Assembly (NCBI RefSeq): GCF_016862795.1
Contig: NZ_BONQ01000004.1
Span: forward strand, 1-64,000
Length of the DNA stretch: 64,000 bases
Reading direction: 5' to 3'
DNA from: Dactylosporangium siamense
GTDB lineage: Bacteria; Actinomycetota; Actinomycetes; Mycobacteriales; Micromonosporaceae
A program made the translations under genes and the position numbers. Shown piece by piece: positions 42,960-50,843 of this stretch. The stretch's first letter is position 1, and each line of letters starts with the position of its first letter. The notes beneath the pieces were generated by a model. It ran no database searches, had not been told where the DNA came from, and saw only the letters and a program-made list of their open reading frames with translations.

Positions 42960-44128
42960 GCGACGACCGGCAGCGCGGCGAGGCGCCATGTGCCCGGGTC
43001 CGGCACCCGCCGGGCGGCGACCCCGGCGAGGGCACCGGCGTCGCTGAGCGCCAGGTCCGGAAACCGTGCCAGCAGGGCACCGAGCGCCACCGTCGTCTGC
43101 ACCCGGGCGAGGGGCGCGCCGAGGCAGAAGTGCGGGCCGTGCGCGTAGCCGAGATGGGCCCCGGCGGACGTCGAGCGCAGGTCGAGCCGCTCAGGGTCGG
43201 GAAACACCCGCGGATCCCGGTTCGCCGCGACGATCGAGACCGTGACGGGCTCACCGGGTGCCACAGTGATGCCGGCGAGGGTGGTGGGGCGCTGGACGTA
43301 CCGTGGAATCGTCAGAAGCTGCGGACCGCACCATCTGGTCAGCTCCTCGACGGCGCCCGGTAGCAGGTGCGGTTCGGCGCGCAGGAGTGCCGCGCGGGAG
43401 GGGTCCTCGAGCAGGACCGCGACGGCGTTGGCGATCAGGTTCGTCGGGGTCTGCCCGGCGAGGACCAGGTGCCAGACCAGCGTGACCAGTTCCTGCTCCG
43501 TGAGCCCGGCGCCGAACAGGGCCGCCACGTGCGGCGCGGCGGTCCTGGCCCCGTCGATGATCGCCGGCATGGCCGCGGTGAAGGCGGCCCCGTTGCCGGC
43601 CGCGACGGCCCTGCCGTGCGCCAGCCAGGCCGGACGGTCGCCCGCCGGGACGCCGACGAGCGCGCAGATGACCTCCATCGGCAGCGGCCCGGCGAAGTGT
43701 TCCAGCAGGTCGACCGGCCCGTCGAGGAGCCGGTCGGCGACGCCGTCCAGCAGCCGGTCGACGATCTGCGAGATCACCGGCTGGAAGTCGGCGGCGCGGC
43801 GGGCGGTGAACGCGGGTGCGCTCAGCCTGCGCAGCCGCTGGTGTTCGGGGCCGTCCAGCTCCTGCATGGTCCGCAGGTACGGCCGGCAGTGCTCCGGCAC
43901 GTCGAGCCGCGGATAGCTGGCGGCGCTGTTGCCGAACCGCGGGTCGGCGAGCATCGCCCGAGCCTCGGCGTGCCGGGTGACGGCCCACATGGGACCGAGC
44001 CCGGGCGCGACGAGCCTGGCGATCGGGGCACGTTCGCGGGCCTGCCCGAACACGGCGGCGGGGTCGTGCAGCACCGAAGGGTCGGTGAGGTCGATCTCGA
44101 GCAACTGTCCTCCAAATGATCGCATCAT
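42953..44128 (-). CDS. Cytochrome P450
   Basis: This is a 391-aa soluble P450 of the actinobacterial type. The K-helix motif is EELTR (in GAVEELTRWCG) and the haem-binding loop is LGYAHGPHFCLGAPLARVQ with the Cys ligand. Here the loop starts with Ala-His-Gly instead of the consensus Phe-Gly-x-Gly. The I-helix reads LVLAGQTPTNLIAN: the usual acid-alcohol pair (AGxET/DT) is absent, which may alter oxygen activation. No ferredoxin or reductase is adjacent. The start is ATG-ATG at 44128, just 27 nt from the divergent TetR gene, so that regulator probably controls it. Substrate unknown. The stop lies within a 24-bp palindrome. Confidence 0.92.
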   Translation of the reverse strand: MMRSFGGQLLEIDLTDPSVLHDPAAVFGQARERAPIARLVAPGLGPMWAVTRHAEARAMLADPRFGNSAASYPRLDVPEHCRPYLRTMQELDGPEHQRLRRLSAPAFTARRAADFQPVISQIVDRLLDGVADRLLDGPVDLLEHFAGPLPMEVICALVGVPAGDRPAWLAHGRAVAAGNGAAFTAAMPAIIDGARTAAPHVAALFGAGLTEQELVTLVWHLVLAGQTPTNLIANAVAVLLEDPSRAALLRAEPHLLPGAVEELTRWCGPQLLTIPRYVQRPTTLAGITVAPGEPVTVSIVAANRDPRVFPDPERLDLRSTSAGAHLGYAHGPHFCLGAPLARVQTTVALGALLARFPDLALSDAGALAGVAARRVPDPGTWRLAALPVVAR

Positions 44129-44155
44129 CTGAATGGTGACAGTATCTTAACCACC

Positions 44156-45151
44156 ATGGCTCGTCTGACCCGCGCCGAGACGCAGGAGCGCAACCGCACG
44201 GCCGTCCTCACCGCCGCGCGCGCGGAGTTCGCCGAACGCGGCTTCCGCGACGCGAAGATCGACGCGATCGCCGAGCGGGCCGAGCTCACCCGGGGTGCGG
44301 TCTACTCGAACTTCCCGGGCAAGCGCGCCCTGTACTTCGCGGTCCTCGCCGACGACGTCCCCGCCGTCCCCGCGGCCGCCACCACGACCACCGCCCGGGC
44401 CGCGCTCGGCGCGCTCGCCAGGGCCTGGGTCGCCCGGCTGCCCCTGGCGACCGACGACACCGGACCGGCCGCCCGCCTCGCCGCCGACCTGATGGCCGAG
44501 GTCGTCGCCGACCCGGCCGCACGGACCGCGTTCGCGCAGCTCAAGCGGCTCGACGCGATCATTCTCGGGCTCTGCCTGGAACGCCTCCGGGGAGACGACC
44601 GCCGGCAGGTCCGCCTCGCCGAGCTGGCCCTGACGGTCCTGCACGGCGCCGGCCAGCTCGCCGTGGCGGCGCCCGGTTTCGGCGAGCCGTTCGACGTCGT
44701 GCGGGCCGTCGAGGAGCTCCCCGACCTCGACGACACCTGGGCCCCACCGGCGCCCGCGACCACCGCGGACCCCGTCGACGAGCCCTGGACCCCGCCGTCC
44801 ACAGTGGACTTGTTGCGGGGCGGGCCCGTGCAGGCCAGACCGGACGGGATCGTCGCGATCGTCGGGCTGCACCGCCTGGCCGCCATCGAGGACGCGGCCC
44901 GCGGCGGGCGACCCGTGACCGCGGTCCTCGTCACCGGCGCGCCGGACGAGCTGCTGCCGCTGGTCCGGCTGTCCCTGGCCGAACTGCGCCATCACCTCGC
45001 CCACGCCGTGCCGCCCGGAGCATGGCCCGAGGTGCAGGTCACCTGCGATCCGCGGCCCGCCCCCGACACCACGGAGACCGCGCTGCGCGTCGCCGGCGGC
45101 CGGATCGTCGCCCGCGCCGACGGATGGGGCGCTGTGGCGGCCGTCTCCTGA
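44156..45151 (+). CDS. TetR family regulator with a long C-terminal domain, divergent from P450
   Basis: This is a 331-aa regulator. Residues 10-60 form the TetR HTH (RNRTAVLTAARAEFAERGFRDAKIDAIAERAELTRGAVYSNFPGKRALYFAVL). The ligand domain is followed by an extra segment of about 130 residues (VDLLRGGPVQARPDGIVAIVGLHRLAAIEDAARGGRPVTAVLVTGAPDELLPLVRLSL) that normal TetR proteins of about 200 aa lack. This looks like a small alpha/beta domain of unknown role. The gap to the P450 is only 27 nt, so the two promoters overlap. Probably it represses the P450 and itself. Confidence 0.88.
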   Translation: MARLTRAETQERNRTAVLTAARAEFAERGFRDAKIDAIAERAELTRGAVYSNFPGKRALYFAVLADDVPAVPAAATTTTARAALGALARAWVARLPLATDDTGPAARLAADLMAEVVADPAARTAFAQLKRLDAIILGLCLERLRGDDRRQVRLAELALTVLHGAGQLAVAAPGFGEPFDVVRAVEELPDLDDTWAPPAPATTADPVDEPWTPPSTVDLLRGGPVQARPDGIVAIVGLHRLAAIEDAARGGRPVTAVLVTGAPDELLPLVRLSLAELRHHLAHAVPPGAWPEVQVTCDPRPAPDTTETALRVAGGRIVARADGWGAVAAVS

Positions 45152-45217
45152 ACGCCCCTTCTTGCCGTTTCAGCAACATCCCTTGTCGCTGACGCCAGAA
45201 CGAGCGACGCTCGGGGC

Positions 45218-46132
45218 ATGGAGAACGAATACGACGTCGTGATCATCGGTGGCGGCGCCGCCGGCCTGAGCGCGGCCCTGACCCTGTCCCGCGCGCGCCG
45301 CCGGGTGCTGGTCGTCGACGCGGGCCACCCCCGCAATGCCCCCGCCGGCCACGTGCACAACTATCTCGGCCGGGAAAGCACCCCGCCGGGCGAGCTGCTG
45401 GCGATCGGTCGCTCGGAGGTCATGGGGTACGGCGGCGAGATCCGCGACGGCATCGTCACCGCGGTCCACCCCCGGTCCGGGCCCAGGTTCACGGTGGAAC
45501 TCGCCGACGGCATCAGCGTCGCGGCGCGGCGGGTCCTGGTCACCACGGGCCTCACCGACGAACTGCCGGACATCCCCGGCGTGGCCGAGCACTGGGGCAG
45601 CCGCGTGCTGCACTGCCCTTACTGCCACGGGTGGGAGGTCCGCGACCGGCCCGTCGCGATCCTCGGACTGTCGCCGATGTCCGCGCACCAGGCGCTGCTC
45701 TGGCGGCAGTGGACCCCGGACGTCACCCTGCTGCTGCACACCGGTCCGGCGCCGGCCGCGGACGAGCTGGCGAGGCTCGCCCGGCGCGGCATCCGGATCG
45801 TCGAGGGCGAGGTCACCGGCTTCGACACCGACGGCGCCCGGCTCGCCGACGGCACGCTCGTGCCGGTCGAAGCCCTGGTCCTGATGAGCCGCATCGAGGC
45901 CCGCGCCGACGCCCTCGCGCCGCTGGGCCTGAAACCGGTCGACTTCGAGGCCAACGGTCACCGGTTCGGCACGCACCTCCCGTCGGGCCCGGGCGGCGCC
46001 ACCACCGTCCCGGGCGTCTACGTGGCCGGCAACGTCACCGACCCGATGGCCACGGTCATCGCCGCGGCCGCCGCCGGGGTCAGCACCGCCGGAATGCTGA
46101 ACATGGATCTCGTCATGGAAGAAGCCGCCTGA
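45218..46132 (+). CDS. Thioredoxin-reductase-like FAD oxidoreductase
   Basis: This is a 304-aa flavoprotein. The FAD-binding motif is VVIIGGGAAGLSAALTLSRARRRVLVVDAG. The redox-active disulfide is HCPYCHGWEV (CPYC). The C-terminal FAD contact is GVYVAGNVTDPMATVIAAAAAGVSTA. The NADPH-binding GxGxxA motif is degenerate (AILGLSPMSAHQALLW), so it may not accept electrons from NADPH; this recalls dithiol oxidases of the GliT/HlmI type rather than classical TrxB. No thioredoxin gene is adjacent. It starts at ATG 45218 and ends before a strong 26-bp palindrome. Confidence 0.88.
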   Translation: MENEYDVVIIGGGAAGLSAALTLSRARRRVLVVDAGHPRNAPAGHVHNYLGRESTPPGELLAIGRSEVMGYGGEIRDGIVTAVHPRSGPRFTVELADGISVAARRVLVTTGLTDELPDIPGVAEHWGSRVLHCPYCHGWEVRDRPVAILGLSPMSAHQALLWRQWTPDVTLLLHTGPAPAADELARLARRGIRIVEGEVTGFDTDGARLADGTLVPVEALVLMSRIEARADALAPLGLKPVDFEANGHRFGTHLPSGPGGATTVPGVYVAGNVTDPMATVIAAAAAGVSTAGMLNMDLVMEEAA

Positions 46133-46140
46133 CCGCTCAG

Positions 46141-46166
46141 TGGCACCGGCTCCGGAGCCGGTGCCA
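46141..46166 (+). terminator. 26-bp perfect palindrome after the flavoprotein gene
   Basis: TGGCACCGGCTCC (46141-46153) is followed directly by its exact reverse complement, 9 nt past the stop at 46132. It is a strong terminator-like structure without a T-tract. Confidence 0.65.
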
Positions 46167-46202
46167 CCGGGCAAGCGGGCACGGTCACATTGTGTTATGC
46201 TT

Positions 46203-46216
46203 CCTAGGATACTAGG
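46203..46216. promoter_or_regulatory. CCTAG-N4-CTAGG inverted repeat upstream of the NTase operon
   Basis: A perfect inverted repeat CCTAG-GATA-CTAGG lies 10 nt before the ATG at 46226, in an A+T-richer stretch (TTGTGTTATGCTTCC). It could be an operator over the promoter of the three-gene operon. The regulator is unknown. Confidence 0.45.
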
Positions 46217-46225
46217 CCTCATGGA

Positions 46226-46948
46226 ATGGACGGGCAGATGGACTTCGCAGGACAGATCGCCGCGGCCGTCCCGGACGGCCTGGTGGCCGTGATCCTGCAC
46301 GGCTCCCTCGCCACCGGCGACTTCCTGGCCGGGCGCAGCGACGTCGACCTGCTCGCCGTCGTCGCGACCGCGGTCACCGACGGGCAGGCCGGCGCGCTGG
46401 AGCGGTTCGTTATGGGTGCGGATCTCGGGGACGCCGCCGGGATGGACCTGCACGTGGTCACCGCCGCCGTGGCCGCCCATCCCGGGCAGGCGCCGCCGGT
46501 GGAGCTGTATGTCGGCCGGCATCCGTCCGGCGTCGAGGTCGACCGCGACGTCGCCGCCGACCCTGACCTGCCGGTCGAGCTGGCGATGGCCCGCGCCGGC
46601 GGCCGGTCGCTGCTCGGCGCGGCGCCCGTCGAGGTGATCGGCGAGATCCCGGCCGGGTGGGTGCTCGACCGGGGACGGCACTGGCTGACGGTGTGGCAGG
46701 GGCTGACGGACGACGACGAGCACGCCGCGCACATGGTGCTGACCGCCTGCCGGATCTGGAGGTTCGCCGCCACGGGGGTGCACTGCGGTAAGGGAGACGC
46801 GGCGAGGTGGGCCGCCGCCCGGGATCCGAGCATGGAGGTGATCGGGGCGGCGTTGCGTCGGTACACCACCGGAAAACGCGAATCGATCCAGCCTGCGGCG
46901 ATCGGCGGGCTGCTCGACCGGGTGCTCCGGGATACGGTGTGGCGGTGA
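46226..46948 (+). CDS. Nucleotidyltransferase-fold protein (AadA/KNTase-like)
   Basis: This 240-aa protein has the polymerase-beta-like nucleotidyltransferase core ILHGSLATGDFLAGRSDVDLLAVV (Gly-Ser and the DxD metal site) and a later Asp in MDLHVVTA. The C-terminal helical part (LTACRIWRFAATGVHCGKGDAARWA) resembles aminoglycoside adenylyltransferases of the ANT(3'')/DUF4111 type. Whether it modifies antibiotics is unknown. ATG 46226 or 46238 may be the start. The stop overlaps the following polymerase GTG as GTGA. Expression may be controlled by the inverted repeat just upstream. Confidence 0.78.
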   Translation: MDGQMDFAGQIAAAVPDGLVAVILHGSLATGDFLAGRSDVDLLAVVATAVTDGQAGALERFVMGADLGDAAGMDLHVVTAAVAAHPGQAPPVELYVGRHPSGVEVDRDVAADPDLPVELAMARAGGRSLLGAAPVEVIGEIPAGWVLDRGRHWLTVWQGLTDDDEHAAHMVLTACRIWRFAATGVHCGKGDAARWAAARDPSMEVIGAALRRYTTGKRESIQPAAIGGLLDRVLRDTVWR

Positions 46949-47910
46949 CCGCAGCCGAGGAGCGTGACGGGGTCGCTCTGACGAACCTCGACCAGCCGCT
47001 GTTCGACGACGCCGGAGCGACCAAGCGGGACCTGGTCGACTATCTCGACGCCGTCCGCGACCGGATCATCCCGGTGCTGCGGGACCGGCCGCTGTCGGTG
47101 GTGCGGATGCTGCGCGGGCAGCAGCCGTTCATGCAGAAGAACCTGCCGAAGTACACGCCGGACTGGGTCCCGAGGATGACCGTGTGGGCGGAGTCGTCGA
47201 AGCGGGACGTCACCTATGGGCTGTGCGAGGACCGGCGGACGCTGCTGTGGTTCGCCAACCAGCGGGCCATCGAGTTCCACCCGTTGCTGGCGAGGGCGCC
47301 GGACTTCGCGCACACCACCCACATGATCCTCGACCTGGACCCGCCGTCGCCGGACGCGTTCGGGCTCGCGGTCGGCGCGGCCAAGCTGATCCGGACCGTG
47401 CTCACCGACCTGGGCATGGACAGCGCGGTGAAGACCAGCGGCGCCAAGGGGCTGCACGTGTTCGTGCCCATCGACGCGCACGCGCCGATGGAGGACATCG
47501 CCGCCGCGACGCGGGCCGTGGCCACCCGCGCCGCTCGGCTCGACCCGGCACTGGCCACGACCGCGTTCATCCGAGACGACCGGGAGGGCAAGGTGTTCCT
47601 CGACCCGACCAGGGTCGGCGGGGCGACCGTCGTCGCCGCGTACAGTCCACGGCTGCGACCGGGCACGCCGGTGTCGTTTCCGCTGTCCTGGGACGACCTC
47701 GACGACGTGACGCCGTCCGACTTCACGATCCACACCGCACCCGCGCTCCTCGGCGACGGTGACCCGTGGGCGGCGCGGATGCCGGCCCCGCAACGGCTCG
47801 ACGCCGACCTGATCGCCGAGGGGCACACCATCCCCGTGCCCCGCGTGCAGGCGATGCACGAGGGGAAACGTCGCGCCAAGGCGAAACGGGAAGCGGCGGT
47901 GGACAGCTGA
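46945..47910 (+). CDS. LigD-type DNA polymerase/primase domain protein
   Basis: This is a 321-aa stand-alone polymerase domain related to LigD PolDom (archaeo-eukaryotic primase fold). Visible motifs are TKRDLVDYLDAVRDRIIPVLRDRPLSVVRML, the metal-binding MILDLDPPS, VKTSGAKGLHVFVPI with the nucleotide-binding Ser/His, and KVFLDPTRVGGATVVAAYSPRLRPGTPVSFPLSWDDL. PolDom fills gaps with ribonucleotides in non-homologous end joining; stand-alone versions also function in base-excision repair. No Ku or ATP-dependent ligase gene is in this window. The GTG at 46945 is coupled to the upstream nucleotidyltransferase. It is followed directly by a GrpB-family gene (TGATG). Confidence 0.9.
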   Translation: MTAAEERDGVALTNLDQPLFDDAGATKRDLVDYLDAVRDRIIPVLRDRPLSVVRMLRGQQPFMQKNLPKYTPDWVPRMTVWAESSKRDVTYGLCEDRRTLLWFANQRAIEFHPLLARAPDFAHTTHMILDLDPPSPDAFGLAVGAAKLIRTVLTDLGMDSAVKTSGAKGLHVFVPIDAHAPMEDIAAATRAVATRAARLDPALATTAFIRDDREGKVFLDPTRVGGATVVAAYSPRLRPGTPVSFPLSWDDLDDVTPSDFTIHTAPALLGDGDPWAARMPAPQRLDADLIAEGHTIPVPRVQAMHEGKRRAKAKREAAVDS

Positions 47911-48452
47911 TGCCGATCTCCGTGGACGGGGCGCGGGAAGCATGGGCGGCTCGCGGCCTCGCGCTGGCCGCCCGGATCCAGCACGACCTCGGCGCGTCGG
48001 CGGTGCGGGTCGAGCACATCGGCAGCACGTCGATCCCCGGGATGCCCGCGAAGCCGATCATCGATCTGCAGGTCAGCGTGACGGATCTCGACGCGCCACT
48101 GGACGGTCCCCTCCAGGCCCTCGGACTGGCGCCGCTGCCCTACCGGTATGACCACGTGCCCGCGGGGCTGACCGACGACCCGGATCGGTGGACGAAACGG
48201 GCCTGGAGCGGGCCGGGCGTCAACCTGCACGTCCGGCTGGACGGCTCGCCGAACGAGCGGCTGGCGCTGCTGTTCCGCGACTGGTTCCGGGCGCACCCGG
48301 CGGCGGTGCCGGCCTACGGCGCGTTCAAGTCGGCGCTCGCCGAGGTCCTCGACGACGTCGGCGTCTACAGCGACGTGAAGGACCCCGTGGTCGACCTGGT
48401 GGTCGTCGTGGCTGAGGAGTGGGCCGCGGCGACCGGCTGGCGTGTCGGCTGA
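47910..48452 (+). CDS. GrpB family protein (nucleotidyltransferase superfamily)
   Basis: This is a 180-aa member of the GrpB/UPF0157 family. The hallmark VRVEHIGSTSIPGMPAKPIIDLQV gives the nucleotidyltransferase-like GS and DxQ motif. It is followed by RYDHVPAGLTDDPDRWTKRAW, NLHVRLDGSPNERLALLFRDWFRAHP and YSDVKDPVVDLVV. Function is unknown, though such proteins are sometimes linked with CoaE. The ATG at 47910 overlaps the upstream stop (TGATG), so it is the third gene of one operon with two other nucleotidyltransferase-fold proteins. A hairpin follows at 48533-48553. Confidence 0.9.
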   Translation: MPISVDGAREAWAARGLALAARIQHDLGASAVRVEHIGSTSIPGMPAKPIIDLQVSVTDLDAPLDGPLQALGLAPLPYRYDHVPAGLTDDPDRWTKRAWSGPGVNLHVRLDGSPNERLALLFRDWFRAHPAAVPAYGAFKSALAEVLDDVGVYSDVKDPVVDLVVVVAEEWAAATGWRVG

Positions 48453-48532
48453 TCCCAGCAAGGCCGACACGGCCTGCCCCGGACCCACACTCGTCCATGT
48501 CCGCCGGGTGACGCCTGGGACTCCGCGAGGAC

Positions 48533-48553
48533 CGGCCAGCGGACAACTGGCCG
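48533..48553. terminator. Hairpin between grpB and the glyoxalase gene
   Basis: CGGCCAG (48533-48539) pairs with CTGGCCG (48547-48553) around a 7-nt loop, between two convergent genes. CCGCGG also recurs at 48551 and near 48588, giving a larger possible stem. A bidirectional terminator is likely. Confidence 0.45.
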
Positions 48554-48583
48554 CGGAATCCGCACGTATCGGGCAGTGGACAG

Positions 48584-48991
48584 TTAACCGCGGGGCTCGA
48601 CGAGGACCAGCCAGTTGCCGGTGTCGTCGCGCATGACCGCCTCCACCCCGTAGGGCCGGTCGGACGGCTCCTGCAGGAACGTGACGCCCTTCGCCGACAG
48701 CTCCGCGAACGTCTTGTGGCAGTCGTCGACCCGCAGCCCGAGCCCGCCCATCTGGCCCTTCTCCAGCTGACGCCGCACGAACGCGGCCGCCTCCTCGTCC
48801 AGCGGCGGGCCGGGGAGCATGAGTGTCACCTCCAGCTCCGGCTGGTTCGGGTGACCGATCGTCAGCCACCGGTATCCATCACCCATCGTGACGTCGACAC
48901 GAGGCTCGAAGCCGAGCAGGTTCACGTAGAAGTCGCGGGCTTTATCCTGGTCAAGGCAGTACACAGTGACCAGCGAGACGTTCGTAATCAT
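48584..48991 (-). CDS. Glyoxalase/bleomycin-resistance (VOC) family protein
   Basis: This is a 135-aa vicinal-oxygen-chelate protein. The first beta-alpha-beta unit TNVSLVTVYCLDQDKARDFYVNLLGFEPRVDVTMGDGYRWLTI and the second GLGLRVDDCHKTFAELSAKGVTFLQEPSDRPYGVEAVMRDDTGNWLVLVEPRG make the typical fold. His is absent from the first strand (VSLVTVYC), so a metal site of the usual kind is doubtful. It is 20 nt downstream of the AraC-type regulator, in the same direction; such pairs are common in actinomycetes. Substrate unknown. Confidence 0.9.
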   Translation of the reverse strand: MITNVSLVTVYCLDQDKARDFYVNLLGFEPRVDVTMGDGYRWLTIGHPNQPELEVTLMLPGPPLDEEAAAFVRRQLEKGQMGGLGLRVDDCHKTFAELSAKGVTFLQEPSDRPYGVEAVMRDDTGNWLVLVEPRG

Positions 48992-49011
48992 GCCGCGGAC
49001 GTTACTGACCG

Positions 49012-49443
49012 TCAGTCTTCGGGTGCTTCTCCAGAATTGCGGCGCTGCAGCACGCCGTTCATGAACAGGAAGCAGCCGGGAATGTGCGGGGCGCCGCGGG
49101 CCGCCCAGCGGTCCCGGTAGGCGGTCGGGCTCTCCCCCACGATCGCGGTGAACTTGGCCGAGAACGAGCCCAGGCTGCTGAAACCGACCGTCATGCAGAT
49201 CTCGGTGACGGTCAGGTTGGCCGAGCGCAGCAGGTCCTGGGCGCGCTCGATCCGGCGGCGGGTCAGGTAACGCATCGGCGTCTCGCCATAGGCCGATTCG
49301 AAACAGCGCACGAAGTGATACTTCGAGACGCGCGCGACGGCGGCGACCGCGTCCAGGTCAAGCGGCTCCCGGTAGTGCCGGTCGAGGTGGTCGCGGGCCC
49401 GGCGCAGGTGGGCCAGCAGGGGCACGGGCACCTTGGTCTTCAC
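49012..49443 (-). CDS. AraC family transcriptional regulator (DNA-binding domain only)
   Basis: This is a 143-aa protein consisting nearly only of the double helix-turn-helix AraC domain: LLAHLRRARDHLDRHYREPLDLDAVAAVARVSKYHFVRCFESAYGETPMRYLTRRRIERAQDLL, then LTVTEICMTVGFSSLGSFSAKFTAIVGESPTAYRDRW. There is no cupin sensor domain. I chose GTG 49443 over an upstream GTG because the residues before it (RRRRRYG) look unlike coding sequence. It is first in a two-gene operon with the glyoxalase-like protein, which it probably controls. Confidence 0.9.
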   Translation of the reverse strand: MKTKVPVPLLAHLRRARDHLDRHYREPLDLDAVAAVARVSKYHFVRCFESAYGETPMRYLTRRRIERAQDLLRSANLTVTEICMTVGFSSLGSFSAKFTAIVGESPTAYRDRWAARGAPHIPGCFLFMNGVLQRRNSGEAPED

Positions 49444-49580
49444 GCCAGCACCATAACGCCGCCGCCGCCGGACAATCACCCGCCGCATTCACACGCATGC
49501 ACTGCGCTACAGGGGATGTGAAACCTGCCCGGATTCGGTTACGTTGGCCGGACATGCCGTCCAGGTGAGGAGTGCCCAGG

Positions 49581-50465
49581 GTGTCCCGACGCAGGACCGC
49601 TGTCGTGTTGCTGGTGACGTCGCTGCTCGCCCTGACGGCGTGCGGGTCGGACAAGAAACCGGACCACTCGGCCGCCCTGCCCGCCACCGGCGCACCCACC
49701 GCATCGGCGTCCACGGAACCGTCGCCGCCGCCCGCGTCGCCGTCGGCCAGTCCGTCCACGTCGACGTCGCCGACCAAGAAGCCGTCACCGAAGCCGAGCG
49801 CGTCCACGGTGCAGGGCCCCGAGGGCACATTCGTGATCCGCCCGCCCGGCACCGGTCACGGCGCCGCCGGGTCGCAGAGCCGCACCGGCACCACCGCGGT
49901 CGCGCTGACGTTCGACGACGGACCCGACCCGGTCAACACCCCGAAGATCCTCGACCTGCTGCGCGAGAACGGCGTGAAGGCCACCTTCTGCCTGGTCGGC
50001 TTCCGCGCCCGGGACAACCCGGACCTGGTCCGTCGCATCGCCGCCGAGGGGCACACCCTGTGCAACCACTCGTGGCAGCACCTGACGGACCTGGCGAAGA
50101 AGGACCCGGGATACATCGACTGGGACCTCAAGAAGACCAACGAGGCGATCCGGGCCGCCGCCGGCCCCAACACCCCGATCAGGTACTTCCGGGCGCCCGG
50201 CGGCAACTTCACCTCCGGCCTGATCGCGAAGGCGAAGGACATGGGGATGGCGTCGATCTACTGGGACGTCGACCCGGCGGACTGGAACCACTCGAAGGAC
50301 GCCAACGACGACGCGCACATCAAGCGGGTCATCGCCGACGTGAAGAAGCAGGTCCGGCAGGGCTCGATCGTGCTGTCCCACGACAACAAGCAGCCGGACT
50401 CGATCATCGCCTACAAGACCCTGATCCCGTTCCTGAAGCAGTACTTCACGCTCGAGGCACTCTAA
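49581..50465 (+). CDS. Lipoprotein polysaccharide deacetylase (NodB domain)
   Basis: This is a 294-aa extracellular deacetylase of the carbohydrate esterase 4 family. A lipoprotein signal (RTAVVLLVTSLLALTAC) with Cys is followed by a Ser/Pro/Lys-rich linker of about 60 residues. The NodB domain shows the catalytic motifs TTAVALTFDDGPDPVNTP (metal Asp and base), CNHSWQHLT (metal His pair), YFRAPGGN and SIVLSHDNK. Likely targets are peptidoglycan or chitin-like glycans. I chose GTG 49581, with GGTGAGGAG 8 nt upstream; GTG 49572 is the alternative. The 3' end overlaps the convergent DUF4180 gene by 4 nt. Confidence 0.92.
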   Translation: MSRRRTAVVLLVTSLLALTACGSDKKPDHSAALPATGAPTASASTEPSPPPASPSASPSTSTSPTKKPSPKPSASTVQGPEGTFVIRPPGTGHGAAGSQSRTGTTAVALTFDDGPDPVNTPKILDLLRENGVKATFCLVGFRARDNPDLVRRIAAEGHTLCNHSWQHLTDLAKKDPGYIDWDLKKTNEAIRAAAGPNTPIRYFRAPGGNFTSGLIAKAKDMGMASIYWDVDPADWNHSKDANDDAHIKRVIADVKKQVRQGSIVLSHDNKQPDSIIAYKTLIPFLKQYFTLEAL

Positions 50466-50827
50466 GGACTGAGCCGCTCGTCCAGGGCGGCCAGGTCAGG
50501 CAGGAACCACGCGTCGCGACGGCGGTTGGACTCGCGGACCAGGTCGCGCAGCGCGGTGCTGGCCTCGACCGGCGCGGTGATGTCACCGACGACGGCGAGC
50601 CGCAGCCGGTAGTTGACCAGCTTCTGCAGGACCTCCCCCGCCACGCCGGTGCGCAGCGTCCAGAACTCGGGCGCGACCCGGACGGCCGGCACGACCAGCA
50701 GGTCGACCCCGTGATCCAGGGCGGCGCCGACGAGGTCGCCGGCGTCGAGCTCGGTGCCGACGGCCGGGCCGTCCTCGGACAGGATCAGCGTCGGGATGCC
50801 GTGCAGGGTCGTGACGGTCGGGTCCAT
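50462..50827 (-). CDS. DUF4180 domain protein
   Basis: This 121-aa protein matches the DUF4180 pattern: TLILSEDGPAVGTELDAGDLVGAALDHGVDLLVVPAVRVAPEFWTLRTGVAGEVLQKLVNYRLRLAVVGDITA and ALRDLVRESNRRRDAWFLPDL. Function unknown. The start is ATG 50827. It is third in a leftward operon after an RDD protein and a metallophosphoesterase, with a 16-nt gap. Nothing in the context suggests a role. Confidence 0.85.
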   Translation of the reverse strand: MDPTVTTLHGIPTLILSEDGPAVGTELDAGDLVGAALDHGVDLLVVPAVRVAPEFWTLRTGVAGEVLQKLVNYRLRLAVVGDITAPVEASTALRDLVRESNRRRDAWFLPDLAALDERLSP

Positions 50828-50843
50828 GCCGGCGATTGTTCCC

